From contig CP073016.1 of NCBI GenBank assembly GCA_025370075.1, positions 2,356,001 to 2,420,000 of the forward strand: DNA of 64,000 bases. Direction: 5' to 3'. The translations under genes were made by a program, and so were the position numbers. The stretch's first letter is position 1, and the number at the start of each line of letters is the position of its first letter. Of this stretch, positions 40,327 to 49,314 are shown in pieces. Origin of the DNA: Chryseotalea sp. WA131a (GTDB taxonomy: Bacteria > Bacteroidota > Bacteroidia > Cytophagales > Cyclobacteriaceae). The notes beneath the pieces are model-generated. The model was not told where the DNA came from. It searched no databases and saw only the letters and a list, made by a program, of their open reading frames with translations.

Positions 40327-41502
40327 TTAATTTGAAAATTGTTTCTTGGCAATCAATTCGCCTGCTAGTTGTCTTGTTTCTGTATCGGTCACCACATAAT
40401 CCTCAAAGGTAGGTTTAGACACATAAGTGATTTTCTCCAAGCATCTTTCCACCACTTCGCTCATCTGCAAAAAACCGATGTTATCCTTCAAAAACTCTTG
40501 TACCGCTATCTCATTCGCGGCATTTAGCACGCAGGGCATGTTGCCCGCTTTGGCCATTGCCTGAAAAGCGAGTGCAAGATTACGAAAAGTTTCCGTATCG
40601 GGCGGCTCAAATGTGAGGTTGGGGTATTGGGTAAAATCAAATCGCGGATAGTCAGCCTTTAGCCTTTGGGGATAGCCCAACGCAAACTGAATGGGCAACC
40701 GCATATCGGGCAAACCAAGTTGTGCTTTGATGGAACTGTCTCGGAATTGCACCAAGGAATGAACAATCGACTGCGGATGCACAATCACTTCTATTTGTTC
40801 AGGTTTTAAACTAAAAAGCCATTTTGCCTCAATCACTTCCAACCCCTTATTCATTAAACTGGCCGAGTCGATGGTGACTTTTGCACCCATCGTCCAGTTG
40901 GGGTGCTTGAGAGCTTGTGCTTTCGTAACCGATTTTAACTCATGTCTTTTTTTCCCCCGAAAAGGGCCACCCGAAGCAGTCAGAATTATTTTTTCAATGG
41001 GGTTATCAAATTCACCAACCAAACATTGAAAGATAGCAGAGTGTTCGGAATCAACTGGGTAAATGTTAACACCCTTTTCACGGGCTAATTGGGTAATCAA
41101 TTCACCAGCAACTACCAATGTCTCTTTGTTGGCAAGCGCGATATTTTTTCCTGCTTCAATTGCCTTAATGGTGGGTTTCAATCCTGAATAACCGACCAAA
41201 GCGGTAAGTACCATATCGATGCTGTCCATCTGCACAATGGATGCAAGCGATTTTTCCCCTGCAAAAACTTTGATGTCAAGCGGCACCAATGCGTCTTTTA
41301 CTTGTGGATAAAAATCTTCGTTGACGATAACTACAGCATTTGGTTTAAATTCTTTGGCTTGCTGAATAAGGAGTTCGGCATTGTTTTGTGCAGTGAGCAC
41401 TTCCACTTCGAAATTTTCCGGGTTAGCAGCGATTACTTCCAGCGCTTGCGTGCCGATAGAGCCAGTAGAGCCAAGGATGGCGATATGTTTTTTGGGTGTC
41501 AA
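40327..41502 (-). CDS. dxr: 1-deoxy-D-xylulose 5-phosphate reductoisomerase
   Basis: Dxr makes methylerythritol phosphate, the first committed step of the MEP pathway. The 391-residue protein has the NADPH loop AILGSTGSIGTQAL at about 8-21, the metal-binding IYPVDSEHSAIFQ, the substrate motif LTASGGPFRG, and the MGAKVTIDSASLMNKGLE block. All active-site regions are present. The last residues (QFSN) are encoded by one of the AATTTGAAAAT-type words that fill the gap to rseP. Confidence 0.97.
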   Translation of the reverse strand: MTPKKHIAILGSTGSIGTQALEVIAANPENFEVEVLTAQNNAELLIQQAKEFKPNAVVIVNEDFYPQVKDALVPLDIKVFAGEKSLASIVQMDSIDMVLTALVGYSGLKPTIKAIEAGKNIALANKETLVVAGELITQLAREKGVNIYPVDSEHSAIFQCLVGEFDNPIEKIILTASGGPFRGKKRHELKSVTKAQALKHPNWTMGAKVTIDSASLMNKGLEVIEAKWLFSLKPEQIEVIVHPQSIVHSLVQFRDSSIKAQLGLPDMRLPIQFALGYPQRLKADYPRFDFTQYPNLTFEPPDTETFRNLALAFQAMAKAGNMPCVLNAANEIAVQEFLKDNIGFLQMSEVVERCLEKITYVSKPTFEDYVVTDTETRQLAGELIAKKQFSN

Positions 41503-41596
41503 AAGAATTGATTAGTGATGGGTAAGTTTCTAAAATTCCAATTTCGTTGATGGATAATAATTAGTTAGGGACTATTTGTAATGGCCAGTTAAGTGA

Positions 41597-41932
41597 TCAC
41601 TCAAGTTCCCTAATCTTAGCAACCTGAATTTTCAGTTCGAAAATATCTACCTCTACCACATTCCAAAGTACTTCAAGATCAATACCAAAATATTCATGAA
41701 TAACTTTATTTCTCATGGCCATAATCTTTCTCCAAGGAACTTGCGGAAAAGCATCCTTTATGTCTGAAGGAATTTTTTTGCTTGCTTCTGCTATTACGGC
41801 AATGTTTGTAATAACTGCATCTTGAACAAGGAAATTATCTAAAAATTGTTGCTTAGACATACCATTAGTGTATTGCTCAATCCGATCGATGGCTCCTAGA
41901 ATATGAGAGGAAAGGACTTTGTGACTTTTCAC
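41597..41932 (-). CDS. HepT-like toxin (DUF86), RNase domain
   Basis: The 111-residue all-helical protein carries the HepT active-site motif RNKVIHEYFG at 74-83 (R-x4-H-E-Y). It follows the MntA-like gene with a 4-bp overlap, the canonical HEPN/MNT type VII toxin-antitoxin order reversed only in gene sequence. HepT toxins cleave or block RNA, and MntA inactivates them by adding AMP to the Tyr in the motif. The partner and motif are both complete. Confidence 0.9.
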   Translation of the reverse strand: MKSHKVLSSHILGAIDRIEQYTNGMSKQQFLDNFLVQDAVITNIAVIAEASKKIPSDIKDAFPQVPWRKIMAMRNKVIHEYFGIDLEVLWNVVEVDIFELKIQVAKIRELE

Positions 41933-42219
41933 TTAAAAATATAGTTGATGTCCTGCTCAACATAAGGGCGTATAAGCGGACTCAGTGATTTTTCAGTTAC
42001 CAAATCAACCTTAATGCCTAGCTCATCTGAAATGTCCTGCTCAACTCCGATTAAGTCTAACAATGATATTCTTTTCGAGTAATCAAGGCTTACCAAAATA
42101 TCTAAATCACTTTGGCAGGAGTTCTCACCTCGTGCATAAGAACCGAAAATTCCAACTTTGAATGGATGGAGTGGCTTTAGATGCTTGAGCACAATTTCCT
42201 TTTGTTGGTCGGTAATCAT
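41929..42219 (-). CDS. MntA-like nucleotidyltransferase antitoxin
   Basis: The 96-residue minimal nucleotidyltransferase has the full GS-x10-DxD signature: Gly26-Ser27, YARGENSCQS, then Asp38-Leu-Asp40. A later Asp in IKVDLVTE is the probable third catalytic residue. It adenylylates HepT-type toxins to silence them. Its start codon overlaps the stop of the GH3-family gene by 4 bp (ATGA), so it is translationally coupled to a metabolic gene and not to a promoter of its own. Confidence 0.9.
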   Translation of the reverse strand: MITDQQKEIVLKHLKPLHPFKVGIFGSYARGENSCQSDLDILVSLDYSKRISLLDLIGVEQDISDELGIKVDLVTEKSLSPLIRPYVEQDINYIFK

Positions 42220-43712
42220 AAAACAAATTTAGCCAATTCCTCGGCAATTTTTCTATCGTTACTCAACCGTGGCACTTTATTTTGTCCACCCAATTTGCCC
42301 AACGATTTCATGTAATCAATGAAAGCATTTTTCTTCAAAGCAGTGATTTTTAGCTTGGTCAAAATGCTGCCCGTAATCAAATCATCGTAATAAACATTCA
42401 ACTTCCGCAATTGTTCATCTAGTTCTAACCGAAACGATTCCATGTCTTTTGGAGGTTGGGCAAATTCAATTAACCACTCGTGATGGGGCATACCTTCTGC
42501 CGGTGCAACATTGGGTGCTACGGTAAATTCCACCAACCCCACCTCTGGAAATTTTTCCATGGCGAACTTCATGGCCTTTTCCACTTCTTCGCCAATTACA
42601 TGCTCGCCAAAAGCAGAAATGAAGTGCTTGATGCGACCGCTGACGATAATTCGATATGGTTTTTTAGAAACGAACTTTATCGTATCGCCAATGGAGTAAC
42701 CCCATAGACCAGCATTGTTATTGATGATGACTGCATAGTTTTTACCAAGGTCTACTTCTTCAATCGATAAGCGGGTTGGGTTTTCATTAAAATATTCTTC
42801 AGTAGGAATAAATTCAAAAAATATCCCCGTATTCAATAACAACAACAAGCCTTCGGCCTGTTGGGAATCTTGGTAGGCAATAAATCCCTCTGATGCTGGA
42901 TACGTTTCGATCGAGTCAATTTTTTTTCCAATCGTATCAAACAGCTTGGCACGATAGGGTTCAAAGTTTACACCTCCATACACAAACATGGAAAAATTGG
43001 GGAATACATCTTTTATTTTTTTTCCGGTCTTCGCCTGAATTCTATCAAAATACATTTGCGCCCATGGTGGAATACCTGAGATGAGCGTCATATTTTCATG
43101 AAGTGTTTCGTCAATTATTTTATCGAGCTTGGTTTCCCAATCGTCAATACAATTGGTTAGATAGCTTGGCTTTTGGTTGGAACGTAAATACTGCGGCACA
43201 TGGTGATTGACAATGCCCGAAAGTCGCCCGGTTTTTATTCCAGCTTTTTCATCCAACTCAGGACTCCCCGATAAAAAAATCAATCCGCCATCTAAAAAAG
43301 AACCATTACCTGTCTCATGTACATAGCTGAGTAATGCATTCCGTGCGCTGTTGATATGGTTAGGTACAGACTCTTTTGTGATAGGAATGTATTTTGTGCC
43401 CGAGGTGGTGCCGGACGTCTTTGCAAAATATTCTGGTTTGCCTTTCCATAAAATATTTTCTTCGCCATGCAGCACGCGCTCCACATAAGGCTTCAGTGCT
43501 TCGTAGTCGCGAATGGGCACTTGCTTTTTAAAATCGGCATGTGACTTGATGTCTGCAAAGCCGTGGTCTTTCCCAAACACGGTTTGCTTCCCTCCTTCCA
43601 TCAATCCGGCAAAAACCTTTTGTTGATAGGCAACAGGATTCAACGACCACTCTTTGGTCTGCTTATTGATGTATGCGGCAAAAGGTTTGGCTAAAACAGA
43701 ACGGATACCCAT
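42216..43712 (-). CDS. GH3 family protein (acyl-adenylate/amidosynthetase-like)
   Basis: I start the protein at the ATG at 43712 (MGIRSVLAKPFAAYINKQTK), giving 498 residues. Upstream codons are word-repeat spacer DNA. GH3 enzymes are ANL-superfamily acyl-AMP ligases. The ATP motifs FAKTSGTTSGTKYIPIT at about 95-112 and YPASEGFIAYQ near 280 are present, together with the NAGLWGYSIGDTIKF and RIKHFISAFGEHV blocks. Bacterial members are uncharacterised; plant ones conjugate jasmonate or auxin to amino acids. The stop overlaps the downstream MntA start by 4 bp. Confidence 0.88.
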   Translation of the reverse strand: MGIRSVLAKPFAAYINKQTKEWSLNPVAYQQKVFAGLMEGGKQTVFGKDHGFADIKSHADFKKQVPIRDYEALKPYVERVLHGEENILWKGKPEYFAKTSGTTSGTKYIPITKESVPNHINSARNALLSYVHETGNGSFLDGGLIFLSGSPELDEKAGIKTGRLSGIVNHHVPQYLRSNQKPSYLTNCIDDWETKLDKIIDETLHENMTLISGIPPWAQMYFDRIQAKTGKKIKDVFPNFSMFVYGGVNFEPYRAKLFDTIGKKIDSIETYPASEGFIAYQDSQQAEGLLLLLNTGIFFEFIPTEEYFNENPTRLSIEEVDLGKNYAVIINNNAGLWGYSIGDTIKFVSKKPYRIIVSGRIKHFISAFGEHVIGEEVEKAMKFAMEKFPEVGLVEFTVAPNVAPAEGMPHHEWLIEFAQPPKDMESFRLELDEQLRKLNVYYDDLITGSILTKLKITALKKNAFIDYMKSLGKLGGQNKVPRLSNDRKIAEELAKFVL

Positions 43713-43850
43713 AGAGTGCAAATATAGTTGGCAGTTGGCAGTAAGCAGTAGGCAAATGATCAAAATCTTAAACCGATTAAACTACTTTTACGTTCTAGTA
43801 GCCAATCTTAACTTTGCTATTTGATATTGTAGACAGTCTAATTTAAAAAA

Positions 43851-45281
43851 ATGAACTCATTCAAAACGATCATTATCGGATTTATAGCAGGCTTGGCTGG
43901 AGCTTATGCCTTCTTTGCCTATCAAACTGAAAAAACAAAGCGCGAGGCCGTCACTGCACAGCAACAAGTTTCCAATATTGAACCAAACGAAATCTACCGA
44001 CCCACGATTGTCGATCCTTCTACCAGCAACGCAACCGAAACAAGTGATTTTAGTTTGGCGGCCACCAAAGCAACACCTAGTGTCGTTTATATCAATAGCA
44101 TTTCGCAAAGTGGTGCCAGCTATTCGTATTGGGATTTGCTTTTTGGCGGAGGGGGCTCGCAAACGCAAGTCAGCAGCGGTTCAGGAGTCATTTTCACACA
44201 AGATGGATATATCGTTACCAATAACCACGTAATCGAATCGGCAGAAAAAATTGAAGTGCTCTGGAACAAAAAATCGTATGAAGCAGAACTTGTGGGTACA
44301 GATCCATCCACTGACTTGGCAGTCCTAAAAATTAAAGAATCGGGTTTGCCTGCAATCGCGCTGGGCAGCTCAAAAAATTTGGCCGTGGGCGAATGGGTGA
44401 TAGCCGTGGGCAATCCGCTTTCGCTCTCATCCACCGTTACAGTAGGTATTGTAAGTGCCAAAGGCAGACGCATCAATATTGTGGACGATAAATTTCCGAT
44501 TGAATCATTCATCCAAACCGATGCGGCCATCAATCCGGGCAATAGCGGGGGTGCACTGGTAAACAAAAATGGAGATTTAATCGGCATCAACACTGCCATT
44601 GTTTCTCGGACTGGTTCTTACACGGGCTATGCTTTTGCAGTGCCCATTGACATTGCGAAAAAAGTAGTGGAGGACTTGATCAAGTATGGCTTGGCACAGA
44701 AAGCGATTTTTGGTGGCGAGATTTTGGAGTATGATTTTCAGAACGCTCAAAAATTTGGCATGCCCACCAATGTAAAGGAATTCAAAGGCGTGTTGCTGGG
44801 AGACATCACCAAAGGAAGTGCCGCAGCCAAAGCAGACTTAAAAGAAGGTGACATCATTACCAAAATCAATAATGTTGAAATTAACAGTAAAAGTACCTTT
44901 GAAGAGGAGTTAAGCTATCGCTATCCAGGAGATGAAATCAACATTTCATTTTTGCGTGAAGGTAAAGCTACCACAACTGCTGTAAACTTACTCAACAAAA
45001 ACGGTGATACTGGCATCATTAAAAGGCGCATCTTTAGCGATGCTACGTTGGGGGCTAACCTTGAGGCGGTGGAGTATGGTGTGAAGGTGAGCAAAATAAA
45101 AAATGGCTTGTTTAAAGAACTGAACCTTCCAGAAAACTATACAATCATTTTAATCAATCGGCAACGTGTGAAGGACCCGCAAGATGTAATTGATTTTTTC
45201 AATAAGTTTAAAGGAAGGGTCTTGCTGCAAGGGCTAAACAGTTCAAAACAAGAAGTACCGCTTCAATTCTATTTGAGATAG
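43851..45281 (+). CDS. HtrA/DegP-family serine protease with PDZ domains
   Basis: This envelope protease has 476 residues, with one N-terminal helix (about 5-22) acting as signal or anchor. The trypsin-like triad is His126 (TNNHVIES), Asp155 (STDLAVL) and Ser232 (NPGNSGGAL). A PDZ domain follows (about 285-365, VLLGDITKGSAAAKADLKEGD), then a second, weaker PDZ-like segment to the end. It degrades or refolds misfolded periplasmic proteins. Its stop codon abuts the stop codon of the convergent kinase relic with no gap. Confidence 0.93.
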   Translation: MNSFKTIIIGFIAGLAGAYAFFAYQTEKTKREAVTAQQQVSNIEPNEIYRPTIVDPSTSNATETSDFSLAATKATPSVVYINSISQSGASYSYWDLLFGGGGSQTQVSSGSGVIFTQDGYIVTNNHVIESAEKIEVLWNKKSYEAELVGTDPSTDLAVLKIKESGLPAIALGSSKNLAVGEWVIAVGNPLSLSSTVTVGIVSAKGRRINIVDDKFPIESFIQTDAAINPGNSGGALVNKNGDLIGINTAIVSRTGSYTGYAFAVPIDIAKKVVEDLIKYGLAQKAIFGGEILEYDFQNAQKFGMPTNVKEFKGVLLGDITKGSAAAKADLKEGDIITKINNVEINSKSTFEEELSYRYPGDEINISFLREGKATTTAVNLLNKNGDTGIIKRRIFSDATLGANLEAVEYGVKVSKIKNGLFKELNLPENYTIILINRQRVKDPQDVIDFFNKFKGRVLLQGLNSSKQEVPLQFYLR

Positions 45282-45423
45282 TTAAGCGGTTAATGCTAGT
45301 GTAGATTGCCCAGCATTTTTTAAATACAAGTTGGGCAGCTGAATTACAAATTTTGTTCCTATGCCCAGTTCTGATTCAACTGTCACCAGCCCTTTCAATT
45401 TAGCAATTGTTTCTTTAAATATA
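45282..45423 (-). pseudogene. C-terminal fragment of the IS-interrupted sensor kinase
   Basis: Minus-strand reading gives KETIAKLKGLVTVESELGIG and TKFVIQLPNLYLKNAG, ending at the stop 45284-45282. This is the conserved end of a histidine-kinase ATPase domain (ESELGxGTxFxIxLP). Joined to the upstream part at 46680 through one copy of the TATA duplication it restores an uninterrupted frame of 607 residues. It has no start of its own. Confidence 0.92.
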
Positions 45424-46675
45424 GGGCATCTCTAAAAACCCGTTTTAAATTTTTTCACTTCCTAGTTTATCGAATTTTTTCTTTGCAATCTTAAAAAATA
45501 GTGATTAAGGGCTCTTTTGACTTTTTCTTTTCACCCTTGGCAGGATGATGATTGACCATTTGGTCAAACTATCGGCCATTCAAGTTCACTTTTATCTGCG
45601 TTAGCCTGAACAAATTGTAGGTGAGGTTCATTAAACCAATCGTTGCTTTGGCCCTCACAAAGTTTCGGCATCGGATATACATTCGGTTCATCGAGTTGGT
45701 CATGAACCCAAAAATGTGCTCCACTCTTGCCCTTGTCTTTGATTTCTTCTTGTTGCGCTTTTGCTGCGCATTGGTAAGGGGTTTATTGCGGTATCCTTTT
45801 TCATGGATCATGGAGGTCATATTTTTTCCGTTCAACTCTTTTTCAATTTTCTCACTCCGATAAGCACTATCAGCATATACTTTTTGTCCGCGATCCCTTT
45901 TGTCAATCAATGGTCCAATCATTTCACTATCGTGAACATTGGCAGGGGTTACCTTATAACCCGTAATGAGTTTGGTGCGCGCATCGGCTTTCACATGGTC
46001 TTTATACCCATAGTAACTTTTTCCATTGTGCGTAACCCATTTGGCATCAATATCTTTCTGGCGTAGCTTGTTTTCTTTATCTTTCCAATCTGGGGGAATA
46101 ATCCCCTCATTGAGTTGTTGGTTCTCATCGCGGCTGTTTCGTTGAATAGGGACTTCCACAATGGAGGCATCTATCATTCGGCCTTTGTTAAGAATTACAC
46201 CCCGTTGGCTCAAGGTTTTATCCAGCAAGGAAAACAATTTCTCCACCATCTTGCCTTTGGCAAGTTCATTTTTAAAGTTCCAGATTGTTTTGGCATCGGG
46301 CACCGTATCAGATATGGTCAACCCTAAAAAACGCATGAACGATAAACGATCTAAAATCGCATATTCCGTGCCGTCATCGCTTAAATTATAATAGCGCTGC
46401 AAAATCAATATTTTGAACATCATCAGATAATCAAAGGAAGGGCGACCGCCTTGGCTTCTGTCTTTTCCCGATTCAAAATGTGCCTCCAAGGGTTTGCGGA
46501 AAATCCCAAAGTCAATGTGGGCTTGCAATTTTAACAATGGGTCGTTTTGCTTACCGATTTTATCCAACCGAAACTGCTCATCAAATAATCCTCTCGATTT
46601 ATTTTTCATCTATTTTCTCCTTTTTCTCAAGAAACAAAATTTACAGATAATTTCGTAGGGTTTTTAGAGATACCC
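45424..46675 (-). mobile_element. Complete IS5-type insertion sequence
   Basis: The 1252-bp element has 18-bp ends (45424-45441 and 46658-46675) that match except at one base (GGGCATCTCTAAAAACCC and GGGTATCTCTAAAAACCC). It is flanked by TATA target duplications at 45420-45423 and 46676-46679. It contains one intact transposase gene. It sits in a histidine-kinase gene, transcribed in the same direction. Intact ends and gene suggest recent arrival. Confidence 0.93.
45569..46609 (-). CDS. IS5-family DDE transposase
   Basis: The 346-residue protein has the full IS5 layout: an N-terminal DUF772 region (FDYLMMFKILILQRYYNLSD), then the DDE catalytic residues Asp147 (RMIDASIVEVP), Asp247 (VYADSAYRS) and Glu297 (RARVEHIFGFM). 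The linker YGYKDHVKADARTKLITGY is typical of the family. No frameshift or internal stop is present, so it should be active in mobilising the 1252-bp element. Confidence 0.95.
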   Translation of the reverse strand: MKNKSRGLFDEQFRLDKIGKQNDPLLKLQAHIDFGIFRKPLEAHFESGKDRSQGGRPSFDYLMMFKILILQRYYNLSDDGTEYAILDRLSFMRFLGLTISDTVPDAKTIWNFKNELAKGKMVEKLFSLLDKTLSQRGVILNKGRMIDASIVEVPIQRNSRDENQQLNEGIIPPDWKDKENKLRQKDIDAKWVTHNGKSYYGYKDHVKADARTKLITGYKVTPANVHDSEMIGPLIDKRDRGQKVYADSAYRSEKIEKELNGKNMTSMIHEKGYRNKPLTNAQQKRNKKKSKTRARVEHIFGFMTNSMNRMYIRCRNFVRAKATIGLMNLTYNLFRLTQIKVNLNGR

Positions 46676-48361
46676 TATAAATAAACCAAGGCCACTGCCT
46701 TTGGATTTGGTGTTGGCGCGATAAAACATGTTAAAAATTTTTCCTATGTGCTCCTTACCAATCCCCACTCCATTGTCTGAAAATTCTATAAAAATTTCGG
46801 TCTCATTTATCACTACATTAATTCTTATGTATCGATGAACTTTGGACGTGTCTGAATAGCGAATAGCATTGGAAATAAGGTTATTGAATAAAATCCAAAT
46901 GCGCGCGCGATCAGAATAGAACGGAAATTTATCTTTTACCTCCACTAGCATTTCAATTTTGCTAGCACCCTCCACAAACCGATGGCTTTCAAAAATTTCA
47001 CTTATCAGCAAATACACATTTACATTTTCGGGTGCCAGTTCTAATCGTTTGTTTTTTGAATAACCAACTATCTGAGAAATGAAGTCTTCCATTCGGTGGA
47101 TGCTACTTTCCATCATATCAAAATAAGTCTTCAAATCTGGTTGGGTGTTTTCCATTTTAGCCAAATGCAACAACCCTAGCAACGAAGTAAGCGGAGAGCG
47201 CAGATCATGTGCCGTGCTATATATGAAACTATCCAGTTCCTGGTTCAATTTCTTTAATTCCTCGTTTCCCTTTTCCAATAGAGACGATTTTTTTTCAATT
47301 TCTTTCAACTGACCATTTGTTTGCTCGATCAATTGCAAAAAAGAAAAAGTTAAGATGTTGATTTCTTGAGCGGCATTGTTAAGGGAAAAGTCAACTTGCT
47401 TCACATTGTGTTCGCGAATGGCGGTATTCATCATTCGCGAAAGTCTGGCAATGGGCGAAGACAACCGCTTTGCGAGCCAGAAGCTCGAGAACAAACTGAT
47501 AAAAACGGCCACCGTTACCAACAAGCCAAAATAAAAAAATGCGTTTCGCTGGGTGGTGCTGGCCTCTCTGCTCGAGTATTCTGAAAGCGAAAGAAATTCT
47601 TGGCTCAGTTTATCGGTCAACAAGTTTAGTTCATGTCGTAAGCCCGATTGGCTATCAATCCCAATTTGTGTTTGAATGGAAACCAACCTATTAAAATAGT
47701 TTACATACTCGTTTAAATGCTGAAGCGCAAGGCTGTTTTTGCCTAACACTAACTTTTGCCGAAACTGTTGAGCCAAGTCATTCAATTGAATCACATAGGC
47801 GAAATCGTTTCGTAAAAAGAAATCTTTCTCATGGCGCCTCAGCGACAACAAATCAACCATGCTAATAGCGGAGGCAATGTGCTCTAGTTGGTGGGCGTGC
47901 GATCGCATCTGTCCCTCCATCCCATAATCACGAAATCCTTTTTGATAGAGCAAACCCTCAAGTGCCAAAAACTTTTGGTTATAGGTAGCCAGCGTATTCT
48001 GAATGGTGGCAAAGTTCAATTCAATGGAAGTAGCATTAGAGCGAAGCCGTTGGATGGTGACTGTTAATCCAAGTTGAATTTTTTTATTCAAACTATCTCG
48101 CTTAACGATATAATTGCTATAATGGCTCTTGAAATAGACAGAATCGGTCGCTCCAATATCAAAAAAATCATTGTCTGATTTAATCAGTATTAGCGTGTTG
48201 GATTGAAGTTGATTAATACTCCGATCAATATTGGTGGCATACCTAATATTGTTGAGCGTGTACAGAGATATAATTGCAATTAAGACAATTAACAGTGTCA
48301 GGACTAAAAATCCTGCCAGCATCCGACTTCGGATCGAGTTAAACTCAAAAAATTTTCGCAT
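46664..48361 (-). pseudogene. Sensor histidine kinase, truncated by insertion of the IS5-type element
   Basis: The truncated frame gives 565 residues: a first helix (about 15-37), a periplasmic helical sensor region, a second helix (about 273-295), a HAMP linker, a coiled coil, the HisKA box SFIYSTAHDLRSPLTSLLG, and an ATPase domain with NNLISNAIRYSD and DNGVGIGKEHIG up to the G2 box GSGLGLFI. The last three codons (GYL) and the stop come from the insertion sequence. The missing 42 residues are the last strands of the ATPase fold, so activity is probably lost. The original length was 607 residues. Confidence 0.9.
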
Positions 48362-48530
48362 ATCTAACAGAAATACAAAGTAAGTCTCTTAAACCATTGT
48401 TGCATAAAAAGGGCTGTTATCAAATTATTATGCTGATTGTGAATCATCATTTTGAATAATCTCCAAAAAGCCTGATGCACCAACCTAGCAAAATGTAAAA
48501 ATGCAGACAAATCGTAGGCGGATTTTTTAC

Positions 48531-48538
48531 TAGGTTTG
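48531..48538 (+). promoter_or_regulatory. Bacteroidota -7 box for the glycosyltransferase cluster
   Basis: TAGGTTTG matches TAnnTTTG, 20 nt before the TTG start at 48559. No good -33 TTG is seen. Confidence 0.4.
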
Positions 48539-48558
48539 CGGCTTGTAAATTCTACCAC

Positions 48559-49251
48559 TTGAGCGTACCGAAAATTGTTGTGATCATTCCTGCCTTTAAC
48601 GAAGAAAACGGTGTGGGGCATGTCATAAAAGAAATCCCAAAAGATATCGTGAGCGAAATCGTTGTGGTAAACAATGCGTCTACCGACAATACAGAACGGA
48701 TTGCGAAAGAAGCAGGGGCCACCGTTTTGCGCGAATCAATCCCTGGCTACGGACGGGCATGCTTAAAAGGAATCGCCTACGCTCAGCAGTTGGAAACGAG
48801 GCCTTCCATACTTGTTTTTTTAGATGCCGACCATTCCGATTACCCCGAAGAAATGGTTGAGTTGCTTAAACCCATTCAAGAAGGCAAGGCTGATCTGGTG
48901 ATTGGCTCACGTGCAATGGGCCAAAAAGAAAGTGGCAGCATGACACCTCAACAGATTTTCGGCAATTGGTTAGCAACGTTTCTTTTAAGAATTTTATACC
49001 GTGTTCGGTTTACCGACCTTGGTCCCTTTCGGGCAATACGGTTTGAATCACTGATGTTGCTAGACATGCAAGACAAAACCTACGGCTGGACAGTGGAGAT
49101 GCAATTGAAGGCGGCTAAAATTGGATTGCGATGCACCGAAGTTCCCGTTCGCTATCGCAAACGAATTGGCTTTTCAAAAATTTCTGGCACGGTGAAGGGA
49201 ACGGTGATGGCGGGGTATAAGATAATTAGTACGATATTTAGATATTTATAA
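48559..49251 (+). CDS. Family 2 glycosyltransferase (dolichyl-phosphate-sugar-synthase-like)
   Basis: The 230-residue protein (TTG start) has a GT-A fold. It begins KIVVIIPAFNEENGVGHVI and continues with IVVVNNASTDNTERIA, the GYGRACLKGI motif, and the nucleotide-sugar/metal site VFLDADHSDYPEE. The C-terminal VRYRKRIGFSKISGTVKGT is typical of undecaprenyl- or dolichyl-phosphate hexose synthases. It has no membrane helix. It heads a cluster of three glycosyltransferase genes on the plus strand, probably for lipid- or surface-glycan synthesis. Confidence 0.85.
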   Translation: MSVPKIVVIIPAFNEENGVGHVIKEIPKDIVSEIVVVNNASTDNTERIAKEAGATVLRESIPGYGRACLKGIAYAQQLETRPSILVFLDADHSDYPEEMVELLKPIQEGKADLVIGSRAMGQKESGSMTPQQIFGNWLATFLLRILYRVRFTDLGPFRAIRFESLMLLDMQDKTYGWTVEMQLKAAKIGLRCTEVPVRYRKRIGFSKISGTVKGTVMAGYKIISTIFRYL

Positions 49252-49314
49252 AATTGCCTCCTGCCCACGCTGCAAGCCTCCTGCTTGTTGCGTGCAGCCT
49301 AGGGCATTAAGTAA

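Noticed and set aside
45424..46675. Passenger gene inside the IS5-type element
   Set aside because: Only the transposase frame is present, and the remaining frames are antisense to it.
48364..48621. 85-residue minus-strand frame upstream of the interrupted kinase
   Set aside because: It overlaps the first codons of the glycosyltransferase on the other strand and has the composition of non-coding DNA.
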